Under the pieces are notes generated by a model. The model searched no databases, was not told where the DNA came from, and saw only the letters and a list, made by a program, of their open reading frames with translations. The position numbers and the translations under genes were made by a program. A stretch of DNA of 38,237 nt, from positions 1 through 38,237 of the forward strand of contig CACLHE010000003.1 in assembly GCA_902606665.1 (NCBI GenBank), in the 5' to 3' direction. Source of the stretch: an uncultured Pelagibacteraceae bacterium. GTDB taxonomy: Bacteria > Pseudomonadota > Alphaproteobacteria > Pelagibacterales > Pelagibacteraceae. Positions 1 through 8,579 of this stretch are shown here, one piece after another (position 1 is the stretch's first letter; every line of letters begins with the position of its first letter).

Positions 1-1092
1 GAATTTTATAAGAAAGGAAATAATTTATATAATATCAGTGCAGCAAAAGAATTAAGAGATAAAAATGAAGAAGTTTATATAGTTGAAGGTTACATGGATG
101 TTGTAAATTTACATAAATTCGGAATTAAAAATGTTGTTGCTAATTTAGGAACAGCAATGACTGAGAGACAAATAGAATTGATTTGGAAATTTTTTAAAAA
201 TCCAATTATTTGCTTAGATGGGGATAGTAGCGGGCAAAAAGCTGCAGTCAGAGCAGCAGAAAGATTATTTCCAATCATGAGACCAGATCTTAATATTTAT
301 TTTCTTAAATTGCCCGAAAATTTAGATCCAGATGCTTATGTTAACCAAAAAGGAAAGGACTCGTTTATAAAACTTTCTGAAAGCAAAGTAGACATACTAA
401 ATTTTATTTGGGATTCGTATTATTCTGAAGTAGATAGAAATAACCCTCAAACTTTAGCAATATTTGAGAAAAAAATTAAATCTATTTGTAGAGAAGTTAA
501 AGATAAAACTCTAGGAAAATATTTTCTTGATAATTTTATAAGAAAGATAAATGAGCTTACTCCTTATACTAATTTTAAAAAAGGCAACTTTATAAAATTT
601 AAAAAGAATTTAAATCCACTTCAAGAAACTAAAGATATATATATTAAAAGAAACAGATTTGAAGAAAAAGAATTAAAAGAATTTTCTATTCTATTTTTAA
701 TAATTAACAACCTGGACATCTTCAGAAAAAAAATAGAATTAATTTCCGAAATAACTTTTTCATATGATAAAATGAATGAATTTAAAAAAAAATTGGTTGA
801 TTATTTATTGTCTGAAGAATTTTTTGATAAAAAAAAGTTGAATGCTGAGGATGTAGATAAAAAATATCTTGAGCTTATAAATCTTATAAATGCGAATGCC
901 CCTATTAAGATAATTTTAGAACATAAAAACGAGTCAGAAATTATTACAATATTTAATGAGATAATTGATGAAATTAAGAAAATTGAACTTCAAAGAAAAA
1001 TAGAGTCGCTGGAAGACAAAGTTTCTGTAAATCTTGATGAAAACCTTTATTCTGAGCTTTTATCTCTTAGAAATCAGTTAAAAGGAGTATAA
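1..1092 (+). CDS. dnaG: DNA primase DnaG, 3' part (5' end outside the window)
   Basis: Primase that makes RNA primers at the replication fork. The reading frame is already open at base 1 (EFYKKGNNLYNISAAK...), so the ORF-track ATG at 94 is internal and the gene is truncated by the window edge. TOPRIM-domain motifs are visible: VEGYMDV around bases 82-102, which carries the catalytic glutamate, and CLDGDSSGQKAA around 214-249, which carries the DxD metal-binding pair, followed by the NLDPDAY motif. The rest is a Lys/Glu-rich helical C-terminal region expected to contact the replicative helicase; its sequence is divergent. The zinc finger and the start of the catalytic core lie upstream of the window. 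It lies 69 bp ahead of rpoD on the same strand, the common dnaG-rpoD arrangement. Confidence 0.95.
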   Translation, partial: EFYKKGNNLYNISAAKELRDKNEEVYIVEGYMDVVNLHKFGIKNVVANLGTAMTERQIELIWKFFKNPIICLDGDSSGQKAAVRAAERLFPIMRPDLNIYFLKLPENLDPDAYVNQKGKDSFIKLSESKVDILNFIWDSYYSEVDRNNPQTLAIFEKKIKSICREVKDKTLGKYFLDNFIRKINELTPYTNFKKGNFIKFKKNLNPLQETKDIYIKRNRFEEKELKEFSILFLIINNLDIFRKKIELISEITFSYDKMNEFKKKLVDYLLSEEFFDKKKLNAEDVDKKYLELINLINANAPIKIILEHKNESEIITIFNEIIDEIKKIELQRKIESLEDKVSVNLDENLYSELLSLRNQLKGV

Positions 1093-1161
1093 ATAAGCTA
1101 TAGATTTTATTTATTTAATAATTATATATGAGTCCTGGATTTCGTTGTTATAGGTAATAAA

Positions 1162-3060
1162 GTGGATAGATTAATTACAAAATCATTTAAAAGATTATTA
1201 GACAAAGGTATTCATAGAGGATTCATCACCTATGAAGAATTAAGAAAGTCACTTGGAAAAAGACATTTTAGTCACGAAAATCTTGAGAAAGCATTCTTAC
1301 ATATCTTTGATAATAAAATTTGTCTTGTTGAAAAAAAATCTGAATATAGCGTAACCAAAAAGAAGGAAGCTGCATCTTTAAATGAAAAAAAAGATAAAGA
1401 GGCAGAAAAAAGCGATGATCCAATAAGAATGTATTTAAGGGAGATGGGTGGAGTTGAACTCCTTTCTCGAGAAGGAGAAATTGCAATAGCAAAAAGGATA
1501 GAGGCTGGTAAAGATGTAATGACAAGTGGGCTTTTTCAAAGCCCCATAACTGCTAAAAAAGTTTTTGAGTGGAGAGAAAAATTAGAAAAGAACGAGTTAT
1601 TAGTCAGAGAAATTATTGATATAGATTCTACTTATATAGAAAATGAAGATTCTGACCCAATATTAAAAAAAAATAAAGAAAAAGACGAAGCAAATTCAGA
1701 AAAGCCAGACAAGACAAAAAAAGAATCTTCAGAAACAAAAGATGATAAAGATTCTGGGGAAGAAAAAAATAGAGAATATGATTCTGAAGACGAATTTAAT
1801 CTTTCATTAGCAGCAATGGAGGAGGAGATTAAACCAAAAGTAATTTTAACATTTAATATACTTCATAAAAATTATTTAAAACTTATTAAACTCCAAAATG
1901 AAAAATTGGAATACGCACTAGACGGTAAAGAGTTTTCACGCGCTAGAGAAAAAAGCTACAAAAAAATACAAGATTTTATAATTGAAAAAGTAAAAACTTT
2001 ACAACTTAATCCTTCTGTACTGGAAGAACTTGTTCAATCGCATTATCAAGAAAATAAAAAAGTAATATCTTTAGAAGGTGTTTTATTGCGATCTGCAATG
2101 GATAATAAAATTTCTAGAGACGAATTTCTTAAATATTATATTGGAAATGAAATAAATCCAAAATTCGAATCATTTCTTAATGAAAATGACCTCTGGAAAA
2201 GTTTTTTCAAAAAGAAAAAAAAAGAAATTCATGAGATTAGAGAGAGATTATCTGAATTTAGTAAAAAAATTAGACTACCAATTTATGAATTCAAAAGATT
2301 AGTTCATAAAATTCAAAAAGGAGAAAAAGAATCAAGAATAGCCAAGAAGGAGATGGTAGAAGCTAATTTAAGACTGGTTATATCAATAGCAAAAAAATAT
2401 ACAAATAGAGGCTTGCAATTTTTAGATTTAATTCAGGAAGGAAATATTGGTTTAATGAAAGCCGTAGACAAATTTGAATATCAGAGAGGATATAAGTTTT
2501 CTACTTATGCGACTTGGTGGATTAGACAAGCTATTACAAGATCAATAGCAGACCAAGCTAGAACAATTAGGATACCAGTGCACATGATCGAAACAATTAA
2601 TAAAATAGTTAGAACTTCTAGACAAATCTTAAGTGAGAGAGGAAGAGAACCTACTCCGGAAGAGCTTGCTAAAAAGTTAGCAATGCCTTTAGATAGAGTA
2701 AGAAAAGTTCTAAAAATTTCTAAAGAGCCCGTATCTCTAGAAACTCCAGTAGGAGATGAGGAGGATAGTAGTCTCGGAGATTTTATTGAAGATCAAAATG
2801 CACTTCAACCTTTGGATGCTTCGATTAGATCAAATCTAGGAGAATCCACTACAAAAATTCTTGCAACATTAACGCCAAGAGAAGAAAGAGTTCTTAGAAT
2901 GCGTTTCGGAATTGGTATGAATACAGATCACACATTAGAGGAAGTAGGTTTGCAATTTTCAGTGACAAGAGAAAGAATAAGACAGATCGAAGCCAAAGCT
3001 CTTAGAAAACTTAAGCATCCAAGTAGATCAAAACATTTAAAAAGCTTCTTAGAAAAATAA
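1162..3060 (+). CDS. rpoD: RNA polymerase primary sigma factor RpoD (sigma-70)
   Basis: Housekeeping sigma factor that directs RNA polymerase to -35/-10 promoters. At 632 aa it is the usual length for a proteobacterial RpoD. Region 1.1 is at residues 1-60; region 1.2 ([21 protein letters not shown]) begins around 86. A low-complexity Lys/Glu/Asp/Ser stretch spans about 165-215 in the non-conserved region. Region 2 ([18 protein letters not shown], then [18 protein letters not shown]) is around 395-455. Region 3 follows, and region 4 ([32 protein letters not shown]) is at the C-terminus. The start is GTG at 1162; an in-frame stop at 1129 leaves little room for an earlier start, and the Shine-Dalgarno (GGT) is weak. 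The exostosin-like gene begins 14 bp after the stop. Confidence 0.97.
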   Translation: MDRLITKSFKRLLDKGIHRGFITYEELRKSLGKRHFSHENLEKAFLHIFDNKICLVEKKSEYSVTKKKEAASLNEKKDKEAEKSDDPIRMYLREMGGVELLSREGEIAIAKRIEAGKDVMTSGLFQSPITAKKVFEWREKLEKNELLVREIIDIDSTYIENEDSDPILKKNKEKDEANSEKPDKTKKESSETKDDKDSGEEKNREYDSEDEFNLSLAAMEEEIKPKVILTFNILHKNYLKLIKLQNEKLEYALDGKEFSRAREKSYKKIQDFIIEKVKTLQLNPSVLEELVQSHYQENKKVISLEGVLLRSAMDNKISRDEFLKYYIGNEINPKFESFLNENDLWKSFFKKKKKEIHEIRERLSEFSKKIRLPIYEFKRLVHKIQKGEKESRIAKKEMVEANLRLVISIAKKYTNRGLQFLDLIQEGNIGLMKAVDKFEYQRGYKFSTYATWWIRQAITRSIADQARTIRIPVHMIETINKIVRTSRQILSERGREPTPEELAKKLAMPLDRVRKVLKISKEPVSLETPVGDEEDSSLGDFIEDQNALQPLDASIRSNLGESTTKILATLTPREERVLRMRFGIGMNTDHTLEEVGLQFSVTRERIRQIEAKALRKLKHPSRSKHLKSFLEK

Positions 3061-3074
3061 AATTTTAATCTACA

Positions 3075-3962
3075 ATGATTAAATTATTTTGGAATACTCA
3101 AAATCAAAAAAAATCTATTACTGAAAACGAGCAAATCAAAAGCAAAGAAGAATTAGATTTCAAATGGGGAATTTATCATCAAAAAAATTCTGACAAATGG
3201 ATTTATGAAATCTTAAAAAAGATAAAATATAACATTATAAATGACGAAAAAAATTTAGAAAAAGATGATACTTTAATAATTGTAGACTCTAGTCCTGAAA
3301 GAAAAAATGAGCTCTACAATAAGTTAAAATTAATTTGCTCAAAGTTAATATTAATTCATTTGGGAGATGAAGCGAGTTCTCATGATTTATCTTCCATTTA
3401 TAGTAAATTTAGCTATGTTTTAAGAACTTTTTGTTCAAGCAAATATTTCAACAGTAATAATGTTAAATGCATACCTATAGGTTACAAGTCAGGTATTATA
3501 AATAAGAATAAAAAAAATAGAAAATATAAATGGGCATTTACTGGCACACCTCATAAATCAAGTAGACATGATTTGCTTTTTCAACTTTCTAATATAAAAC
3601 CTTTTTTTTGCCATAAGACTGAGAGGTTTAATACTAAAATTATCTCGACAGAGGAAATGAGCGAAGTACTTTCTTCGACTGAATTTCTACCTTGTCCAAA
3701 TGGTTTTTATCATCCAGAAACTTATAGACTATATGAAGCACTGCAGTGTGGTAGTATTCCAATAGTTGAGGATTCGTATAAGTATTATGATCGTTTGTTT
3801 CCGAACAATCCGTTTATAAAAATTGGCAAATGGGCAGATGCAAAGCCTATAATAAACAGCTGGGAGAACGATCAAATAATAAAAAAACAAGAAGAGTGTA
3901 ACAACTGGTGGAATAATTATAAAATTGATCTTCAGGATTTATTAAAAAATAAAGTCATTTAA
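3075..3962 (+). CDS. Exostosin-like (GT47-type) glycosyltransferase
   Basis: Predicted glycosyltransferase of 295 aa for surface polysaccharide or glycoprotein sugar transfer. The C-terminal half has the exostosin-family signature: LPCPNGFYHPETYRLYEAL followed by QCGSIPIVED, in which an acidic residue followed by R/E-rich helix precedes a GxIPV-like strand. In the exostosin family this region binds the nucleotide sugar. The N-terminus lacks a signal peptide or membrane segment, so it is probably cytoplasmic or peripheral. It begins 14 bp after rpoD, so read-through from rpoD is possible, and its TAA stop overlaps the ATG of the next small gene by one base. The acceptor and donor sugars cannot be read from the sequence. 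Family assignment is by motif and is moderately sure. Confidence 0.75.
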   Translation: MIKLFWNTQNQKKSITENEQIKSKEELDFKWGIYHQKNSDKWIYEILKKIKYNIINDEKNLEKDDTLIIVDSSPERKNELYNKLKLICSKLILIHLGDEASSHDLSSIYSKFSYVLRTFCSSKYFNSNNVKCIPIGYKSGIINKNKKNRKYKWAFTGTPHKSSRHDLLFQLSNIKPFFCHKTERFNTKIISTEEMSEVLSSTEFLPCPNGFYHPETYRLYEALQCGSIPIVEDSYKYYDRLFPNNPFIKIGKWADAKPIINSWENDQIIKKQEECNNWWNNYKIDLQDLLKNKVI

Positions 3963-4318
3963 TGGATAGTAGTAAGCTAAAAAGTATTGATAAATTGATA
4001 AATGATAAAAAGCTCGACCAAGCTCAAATGGAATTATCAAAACTGGGGCCAGAATTTTTAAAAAATACACAATATCTGTATTTACGAAGTAAGATTTTTT
4101 ATATTAATAAATTATACTATCTTGCTTTAGATACTTTATTGATTGCTTTGGAATTTGGAGAAAATGAGAAAATTTATATTTTAATTTCTAAAATTTATAA
4201 AATTTTAGGAAATTTTGAATTAAGTAAAAAAGTGGCAAATCCGGAGCTTAGAATAAATGCTATAACCGCATTAAAAAATGAGTTAACAGGTATTTCACAA
4301 AAAGGATACGAAATATAA
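3962..4318 (+). CDS. Small TPR-like hypothetical protein
   Basis: This 118-residue protein is not recognised as a named family. Its sequence looks like two to three degenerate helix-turn-helix repeats of the tetratricopeptide type: 'KLINDKKLDQAQMELSKLGP', then 'YLYLRSKIFYINKLYYLALDTLLIAL', then 'IYILISKIYKILGNFELSKK'. These have the small-aromatic-Ala pattern typical of TPR helices. No signal peptide or membrane segment is seen. The ATG overlaps the stop of the exostosin-like gene (TAATG), which suggests translational coupling and a linked role, perhaps as a partner of that enzyme. The partner idea is inference. It is the last gene before the tRNA. Confidence 0.6.
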   Translation: MDSSKLKSIDKLINDKKLDQAQMELSKLGPEFLKNTQYLYLRSKIFYINKLYYLALDTLLIALEFGENEKIYILISKIYKILGNFELSKKVANPELRINAITALKNELTGISQKGYEI

Positions 4319-4395
4319 AATTAATTATTGTTAATAGATTTAGCTAGTAGCTTGAAACAACTTACAAACTCAAGTAAAACCATATTAATAAATAA

Positions 4396-4472
4396 GGGCC
4401 TGTAGCTCAGCTGGTTAGAGCAGTACACTCATAATGTATTGGTCCCAGGTTCGAATCCTGGCGGGCCCACCA
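4396..4472 (+). tRNA. tRNA with CAU anticodon, probably tRNA-Ile2 (lysidine-modified) rather than elongator Met
   Basis: A complete 77-nt cloverleaf can be folded by eye. The acceptor stem GGGCCTG/CGGGCCC is followed by ACCA with CCA encoded. The D arm is GCTC...GAGC; the anticodon stem GTACA/TGTAT holds loop CTCATAA (anticodon CAT); the T arm is CCAGG-TTCGAAT-CCTGG. A paired G1:C72 excludes initiator tRNA. C4:G69 and C5:G68 match the pairs known to mark tRNA-Ile2 for lysidine synthetase TilS, while typical elongator Met tRNAs differ there, so Ile2 is preferred. A T-run follows immediately downstream and could serve as a terminator. Confidence 0.95.
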
Positions 4473-4500
4473 AATTTTTTTCATAATAAAGCAATTAAAA

Positions 4501-5202
4501 TTACCATTCTCCGATTGATGCACGTAATACATACTTCTTTACAAAGTAGTCTCTCATATGTTTTCCATGAAAGCCAAATACTGTATTTACATCTTGACCA
4601 TAAAGGTGATCAATATTTTCCATTGAAAATTGAGCAGCAATTTTTGGTGGAGCAAATTGGATTCCACTGTCTATCATTTTTTTATAAAGGTAGTGGCAAA
4701 TTACTACATCTTCAGATTTTAGAGGAAAATTTAAAGAGTCAAAATCTATTTTAGAGGTAGCTTCTACTAATTTGCGACTTCGTAAAGAAAAACCTCCATT
4801 ACCAACAGGATTTTTTTTTAAATCTAAAAGCACATCAGGGTTAACCTGGATCTTATCTGGCCAAGGGCCACCTATATAGTCAAAATTAAGAAACTCATCC
4901 TTCCATAGATGAGCATTTACTACAAATCCATCCGCTTGCACAATTAGACAATGAGAAGTTTTAAAATATTTATGTAAATTTTGGAAAATCAATTTATTAT
5001 AACTATCCACGTTATTTAATGGTGGTATTTCAACATACTCTATATCAGGATATTTTTTTTTTGGCTCGGAGGGGCACAGAAGCTTAGCTTCACTAAATTC
5101 GATATTATGTAATGAAATTCTAATAGATAACTGAGCAGCTTCTATCTCAGAAGAAGTTGCTGCTAAAATTGTCACATTGGGTAGTTTTAATTTTTTTTTC
5201 AT
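4501..5202 (-). CDS. DUF5672-family protein, putative glycosyltransferase
   Basis: This 233-residue protein matches the pattern of the DUF5672 family, found beside sugar-transfer genes. Visible signatures are an N-terminal strand 'PNVTILAATSS', 'HCLIVQADGFVVNAHLW' around residues 85-101, 'FDYIGGPWP' around 107-115, 'VGNGGFSLRSRKL' around 133-145, and 'SEDVVICHYL' near 165. These resemble the DxD-bearing and acceptor-side loops of GT-A enzymes, with QAD as a possible metal-binding motif. The C-terminus has the FGFHG motif. No signal or membrane segment is seen. It lies 8 bp downstream of a GT4 gene on the minus strand, so the two form a small operon. The exact sugar and acceptor are unknown. 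Confidence 0.75.
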   Translation of the reverse strand: MKKKLKLPNVTILAATSSEIEAAQLSIRISLHNIEFSEAKLLCPSEPKKKYPDIEYVEIPPLNNVDSYNKLIFQNLHKYFKTSHCLIVQADGFVVNAHLWKDEFLNFDYIGGPWPDKIQVNPDVLLDLKKNPVGNGGFSLRSRKLVEATSKIDFDSLNFPLKSEDVVICHYLYKKMIDSGIQFAPPKIAAQFSMENIDHLYGQDVNTVFGFHGKHMRDYFVKKYVLRASIGEW

Positions 5203-5210
5203 AATTTTAA

Positions 5211-6098
5211 TTAATTTTTAACTCGAGAATCAAAAATTTTTAAAATATTTTTTGCTATACAAATTTTATCAAATTGGATTTTGTATTTTTTTCCCATTTC
5301 AAAAGAGATTTTTCTCATACTTTCATAATCTTTATCAATTTCACTAATTTTATTTACTATAGACTCAGGTTTAGGTTCGCAAATAAATTCTAAAGGAGAA
5401 AATTCTTTTGCAGTCAGATTGTCAGAACAGGTAATTGGAATAGTTCCACATACCATAGCTTCTATCATTGATAAGCCTATTCCTTCAGCTTTAGAAGGCA
5501 ACAACACAAATTTTGATGAATTATATAGGTTATTTAGCTCAGCATCAGTCACAACTCCAAGATAATTTCCAAAACCAGGATTTTCAGAGCCACAAATTTT
5601 TACTCGACTAATTTCATTTTTAATTTTAGAAAGACTTTCTTTTACTAAATTAATTCTTTTTATAGGATCATTAGCTCTACCAACATACAGAAAATTATTA
5701 TTTTTATTAATTTTGTTATTGTAAAAAATATCTTTTATAGGATTGTAAATTACTTCTATTTTTTTATTTAGAAATTTAGAAAGATCTTTTTTTACCTTAT
5801 AACTTATAACTGAGACTGCATCAGCCTTTAATAAAAAATAATCAACTAATAATTTTGTTTGTTCCTCAACATTTGGAAAATGCCAAGGGACATCTAGAAA
5901 GTTAAGTATTAAAAAGGAATTAGGAAATTTTTTTTTTAATAAATATGCTTTTTTATAACCAGTGGGATCATTTGCATATATTAAATCAGGAGATTCTTCA
6001 GATATTACGTGACCTAAATTTAGCATTGCTTCTTTAATTCTCGGTACTTGGCAAGTAAATCCATCAGCTCCAAATATAAAGAATTTAATTGGTTCCAT
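5211..6098 (-). CDS. GT4-family glycosyltransferase
   Basis: A 295-aa retaining glycosyltransferase with a GT-B fold. The N-terminal Rossmann domain is short; the C-terminal donor-binding domain begins near residue 135 with 'NNFLYVGRANDPIKR', and continues with 'VKICGSENPGFGNYLG', 'LYNSSKFVLLPSKAEGIGLSMIEAM' (the E-x7-E type signature of GT4) and 'CGTIPITCSDN'. The enzyme is expected to use a nucleotide sugar on the cytoplasmic face of the inner membrane. It is the first gene of a two-gene minus-strand unit with the DUF5672 gene and is divergent from the GT17 pair across 61 bp. Family assignment is firm; substrate is unknown. Confidence 0.85.
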   Translation of the reverse strand: MEPIKFFIFGADGFTCQVPRIKEAMLNLGHVISEESPDLIYANDPTGYKKAYLLKKKFPNSFLILNFLDVPWHFPNVEEQTKLLVDYFLLKADAVSVISYKVKKDLSKFLNKKIEVIYNPIKDIFYNNKINKNNNFLYVGRANDPIKRINLVKESLSKIKNEISRVKICGSENPGFGNYLGVVTDAELNNLYNSSKFVLLPSKAEGIGLSMIEAMVCGTIPITCSDNLTAKEFSPLEFICEPKPESIVNKISEIDKDYESMRKISFEMGKKYKIQFDKICIAKNILKIFDSRVKN

Positions 6099-6159
6099 GA
6101 ATCAATTTTATAAGTTTATATATTAAATAAAACAAGATACATTATAGCAATACAATACC

Positions 6160-6993
6160 ATGATAGTTGATGCTTTTACCTTTTTTAATGAAAAGGAATT
6201 AGTCGAGCTTAGAATAAGATATCTTAACGATATAGTTGATTACTTTTTAATAGTTGAAGCAGATCATACTCACACTGGTAAAGAAAAAAAGTGGAATTTT
6301 CCTGAATTACTTAAAAATAATCTTAAACAATTTTCACATAAAATTCAGTACTGTCAAATGAATGCAGATCTTAAAAAAGCTGAGGCAGAAAAAAGTCCTA
6401 ATTATATTGGCAAAACTCTTGGACGATCATGGAGATTGGAAACTATGCAAAGAAATTATTTAAAAGATTCATACAGAAAAATTTCTTCTGGTGATGATAT
6501 TATTATTATTAGCGATTTAGATGAAATACCCTCAAAAGATAAAATAGGTTTTATAAAGTCTAGTGATTTTAAAACAATTGCACCAATTGCTTTTGCACAA
6601 TCACTATTTCACTTGAATTGCAAATTTTTAGATTTAGAAAAATGGGTAGGAAGTGTTGTTATAACAAGCCAACTTATAGAAAAATATGAACCACAAATTT
6701 TTCGTGATTATAAAAATAGAATATCTCGTTTTACTGATGCAGGTTGGAGCTTTTCATCATTTGGAGGAACCGAAAGAGTAAAAGCAAAACTAGAAGCTTT
6801 TTGTCACGAAGAATATAATAAAGAAGAGTACAAGAGAGAAGAACACTTAAAAAAATGTATGGAAACAGGCTCAGATTTATTTAACAGACAAACAAATAAA
6901 AAAAAAATAGACGAAAATTTTTTCCCCAAAGATCTATTGAAGTTAATGAAGGAAAATCCAACCTTTTATTTTGGTCCTAATGCTACTATTTAA
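6160..6993 (+). CDS. GT17-family glycosyltransferase, copy 1
   Basis: A 277-aa protein of the family that includes eukaryotic beta-1,4-mannosyl-glycoprotein N-acetylglucosaminyltransferase (GT17). Signatures are 'VDAFTFFNEKELVELRIRYL' at the N-terminus, 'TGKEKKWNF', 'IIISDLDEIPSK' (the D-x-D type metal-binding motif) around residues 116-127, and 'SRFTDAGWSFSSFGG' around 189-203. No signal peptide or membrane anchor is visible, so it probably acts in the cytoplasm. It is the first of two tandem paralogues; the second begins 26 bp after its stop. Bacterial members commonly sit in surface-polysaccharide loci, and the real donor and acceptor cannot be deduced here. Confidence 0.85.
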   Translation: MIVDAFTFFNEKELVELRIRYLNDIVDYFLIVEADHTHTGKEKKWNFPELLKNNLKQFSHKIQYCQMNADLKKAEAEKSPNYIGKTLGRSWRLETMQRNYLKDSYRKISSGDDIIIISDLDEIPSKDKIGFIKSSDFKTIAPIAFAQSLFHLNCKFLDLEKWVGSVVITSQLIEKYEPQIFRDYKNRISRFTDAGWSFSSFGGTERVKAKLEAFCHEEYNKEEYKREEHLKKCMETGSDLFNRQTNKKKIDENFFPKDLLKLMKENPTFYFGPNATI

Positions 6994-7006
6994 TAAATAG
7001 CTTATA

Positions 7007-7012
7007 TATAAT
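7007..7012 (+). promoter_or_regulatory. Candidate -10 element ahead of GT17 copy 2
   Basis: A consensus TATAAT ends 6 bp before the ATG at 7019, so transcription would begin at or next to the start codon. No convincing -35 hexamer is present (TACTAT at the right distance). In DNA this AT-rich a chance match is quite possible. Confidence 0.3.
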
Positions 7013-7018
7013 AGCAAT

Positions 7019-7843
7019 ATGCTTATAGATGCTTTTACTTATTTTAATGAAAAAGAGTTAGCCGAACTAAGAATAAAATATCTTAATTCTATAGTTGATT
7101 ATTTTGTTGTGATTGAATCAAACATAACTTTTACAGGCAAAGAGAAAAAATGGAATTTTCCCGAAGTTTTAAAAAATAATTTAAAGGATTTTTCAAACAA
7201 AATACAATATCACCAGCTGAATATAAAAATTGATGAAATAAAAAATGAGGAATCATGGATTATTGATAATATAAAAGGAGATGATTTTTGGCGAATTGAA
7301 AATTTTCAAAGAAACTATATTAAAAAAGTATGCAATAAATTCTCTGATGATGACATTTTAATTATAAGCGATTTAGATGAAATACCTTCAAAAAAAAAAT
7401 TAAACTTTATTTTGTCTTCAGATTTTAAAAAAATTTCACCTATTGCTTTAGAACAACATCTATTTCATTTAGATTGTAATTATTTAAGATTAGAAAGTTG
7501 GCGAGGAAGCATTGTAACTACAATGAAAATGTGTAACGAAAAATCTCCTCAAATTTTCAGAAGATTAAGAAATAGAATATCACACTTTACTGATGCCGGC
7601 TGGAGTTTTTCTTCTTTTGGTGGCTACGAAAGGGTTAAAGAAAAAATCGAATCGTATGCTCATTCGGAACATAACAATGACAAATTTAAAAGTCGTGAAC
7701 ATATCGATAACTGTCTACGAACGGGAGCCGATCTATTTCATAGAAAAGTACAATCAAAAAAAGTAGAAAAAAATTTTTTTCCAGAAGATTTATTAAAATT
7801 AATGGATCAAAATCCTATTTTTTATTTTGGATCAAAGAATTAA
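7019..7843 (+). CDS. GT17-family glycosyltransferase, copy 2
   Basis: A 274-aa paralogue of the preceding gene, roughly half identical to it by eye. It shares 'DAFTYFNEKELAELRIKYL', 'TGKEKKWNFPEVLKNNLK', 'LIISDLDEIPSKKK', 'RNRISHFTDAGWSFSSFGG' and the 'NFFPEDLLKLM' tail. Divergence is concentrated between residues about 70 and 95 and around the 'LRLESWRGSIVTT' segment, which may reflect a change of acceptor. A TATAAT hexamer at 7007-7012 lies only 6 bp before the ATG, so this copy may have its own promoter and a nearly leaderless message. The next gene starts 4 bp after its stop. Duplication followed by divergence is the simplest history. Confidence 0.85.
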   Translation: MLIDAFTYFNEKELAELRIKYLNSIVDYFVVIESNITFTGKEKKWNFPEVLKNNLKDFSNKIQYHQLNIKIDEIKNEESWIIDNIKGDDFWRIENFQRNYIKKVCNKFSDDDILIISDLDEIPSKKKLNFILSSDFKKISPIALEQHLFHLDCNYLRLESWRGSIVTTMKMCNEKSPQIFRRLRNRISHFTDAGWSFSSFGGYERVKEKIESYAHSEHNNDKFKSREHIDNCLRTGADLFHRKVQSKKVEKNFFPEDLLKLMDQNPIFYFGSKN

Positions 7844-7847
7844 TAAA

Positions 7848-8579
7848 ATGATTTATGTATCCTTAAGCACAATTCCACAAAGAATAGGAAACTTAAATAA
7901 AACGGTTCAATCTTTATTAATACAAACTAAAAAACCAGATAAAATTTTTATTAATATACCCTTTAAATACAAACGTTTTGCCGAGACTATCAATAGTGAT
8001 AAAATTCCAAAATTTGATAATAATATTGTTGAAATTGTAAGATGTGAAGATTGTGGCCCAGGAACGAAATTATTAGGTTCGCTGGAAAAATTTGAAAAGG
8101 ATTCTCTAGTGATATTAGCCGATGATGATCATAGTTATGAAAATTATATGATAGAAAAATTTTTTTATTTTTATTTAAAGGAACCAGATAATGCCTATAG
8201 TTTTTATGTACATCCCCTAGGAAATTTTGGCATAGGCCAGGGAGCAGACGGGTTTGCAATAAACACAAATCATTTAAAAGGAATTAAAGATTTTTATAAC
8301 AAAGTAGTAAAAGATTACGAAGAACTATTTTTGTATGATGATTTATGGATTTCTTATTTTTTATATTTTTTTAAAAAAAATAAAGTACTTTCTTTGCGAG
8401 AACACCTTAAAAAAAATGTAGATGGAAAATCATCTTTGATTTATAAAAAACATATAATAGCTTCAGGCCTAGTGGAAACTTATGCTAAAAATTTAATTGA
8501 AGCAGTGAATAAAAGAGATAAAATTGCAGTTGAGAGTTTTAAATATATGCAAAATAAAACAAAAGATTTAAGTTTTTGA
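7848..8579 (+). CDS. Small GT-A-like glycosyltransferase
   Basis: A 243-aa protein, taking ATG 7848 (MIYVSLSTIPQRIGNL) as the start. The ORF-track start at 7827 is a TTG inside the preceding gene, whereas ATG 7848 lies 4 bp after that gene's stop. 'IYVSLSTIPQRIGNLNKTVQSLLIQ' resembles the opening of GT-A fold transferases, and 'LVILADDDHSYENYMIEKF' contains the DDD metal- and nucleotide-binding motif at about residues 91-93. A conserved acidic pair, 'FLYDDLWISYFLY', appears near residue 165 and could supply the catalytic base. No membrane segment is convincing. It overlaps the convergent GT4 gene by 12 bp at the 3' ends. Its activity is inferred from fold-level motifs only. Confidence 0.7.
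   Translation: MIYVSLSTIPQRIGNLNKTVQSLLIQTKKPDKIFINIPFKYKRFAETINSDKIPKFDNNIVEIVRCEDCGPGTKLLGSLEKFEKDSLVILADDDHSYENYMIEKFFYFYLKEPDNAYSFYVHPLGNFGIGQGADGFAINTNHLKGIKDFYNKVVKDYEELFLYDDLWISYFLYFFKKNKVLSLREHLKKNVDGKSSLIYKKHIIASGLVETYAKNLIEAVNKRDKIAVESFKYMQNKTKDLSF

Noticed and set aside
4434-4754. 106-aa plus-strand ORF starting in the tRNA
   Set aside because: It begins inside the tRNA anticodon arm and runs antisense to the DUF5672 gene, which is clearly coding.
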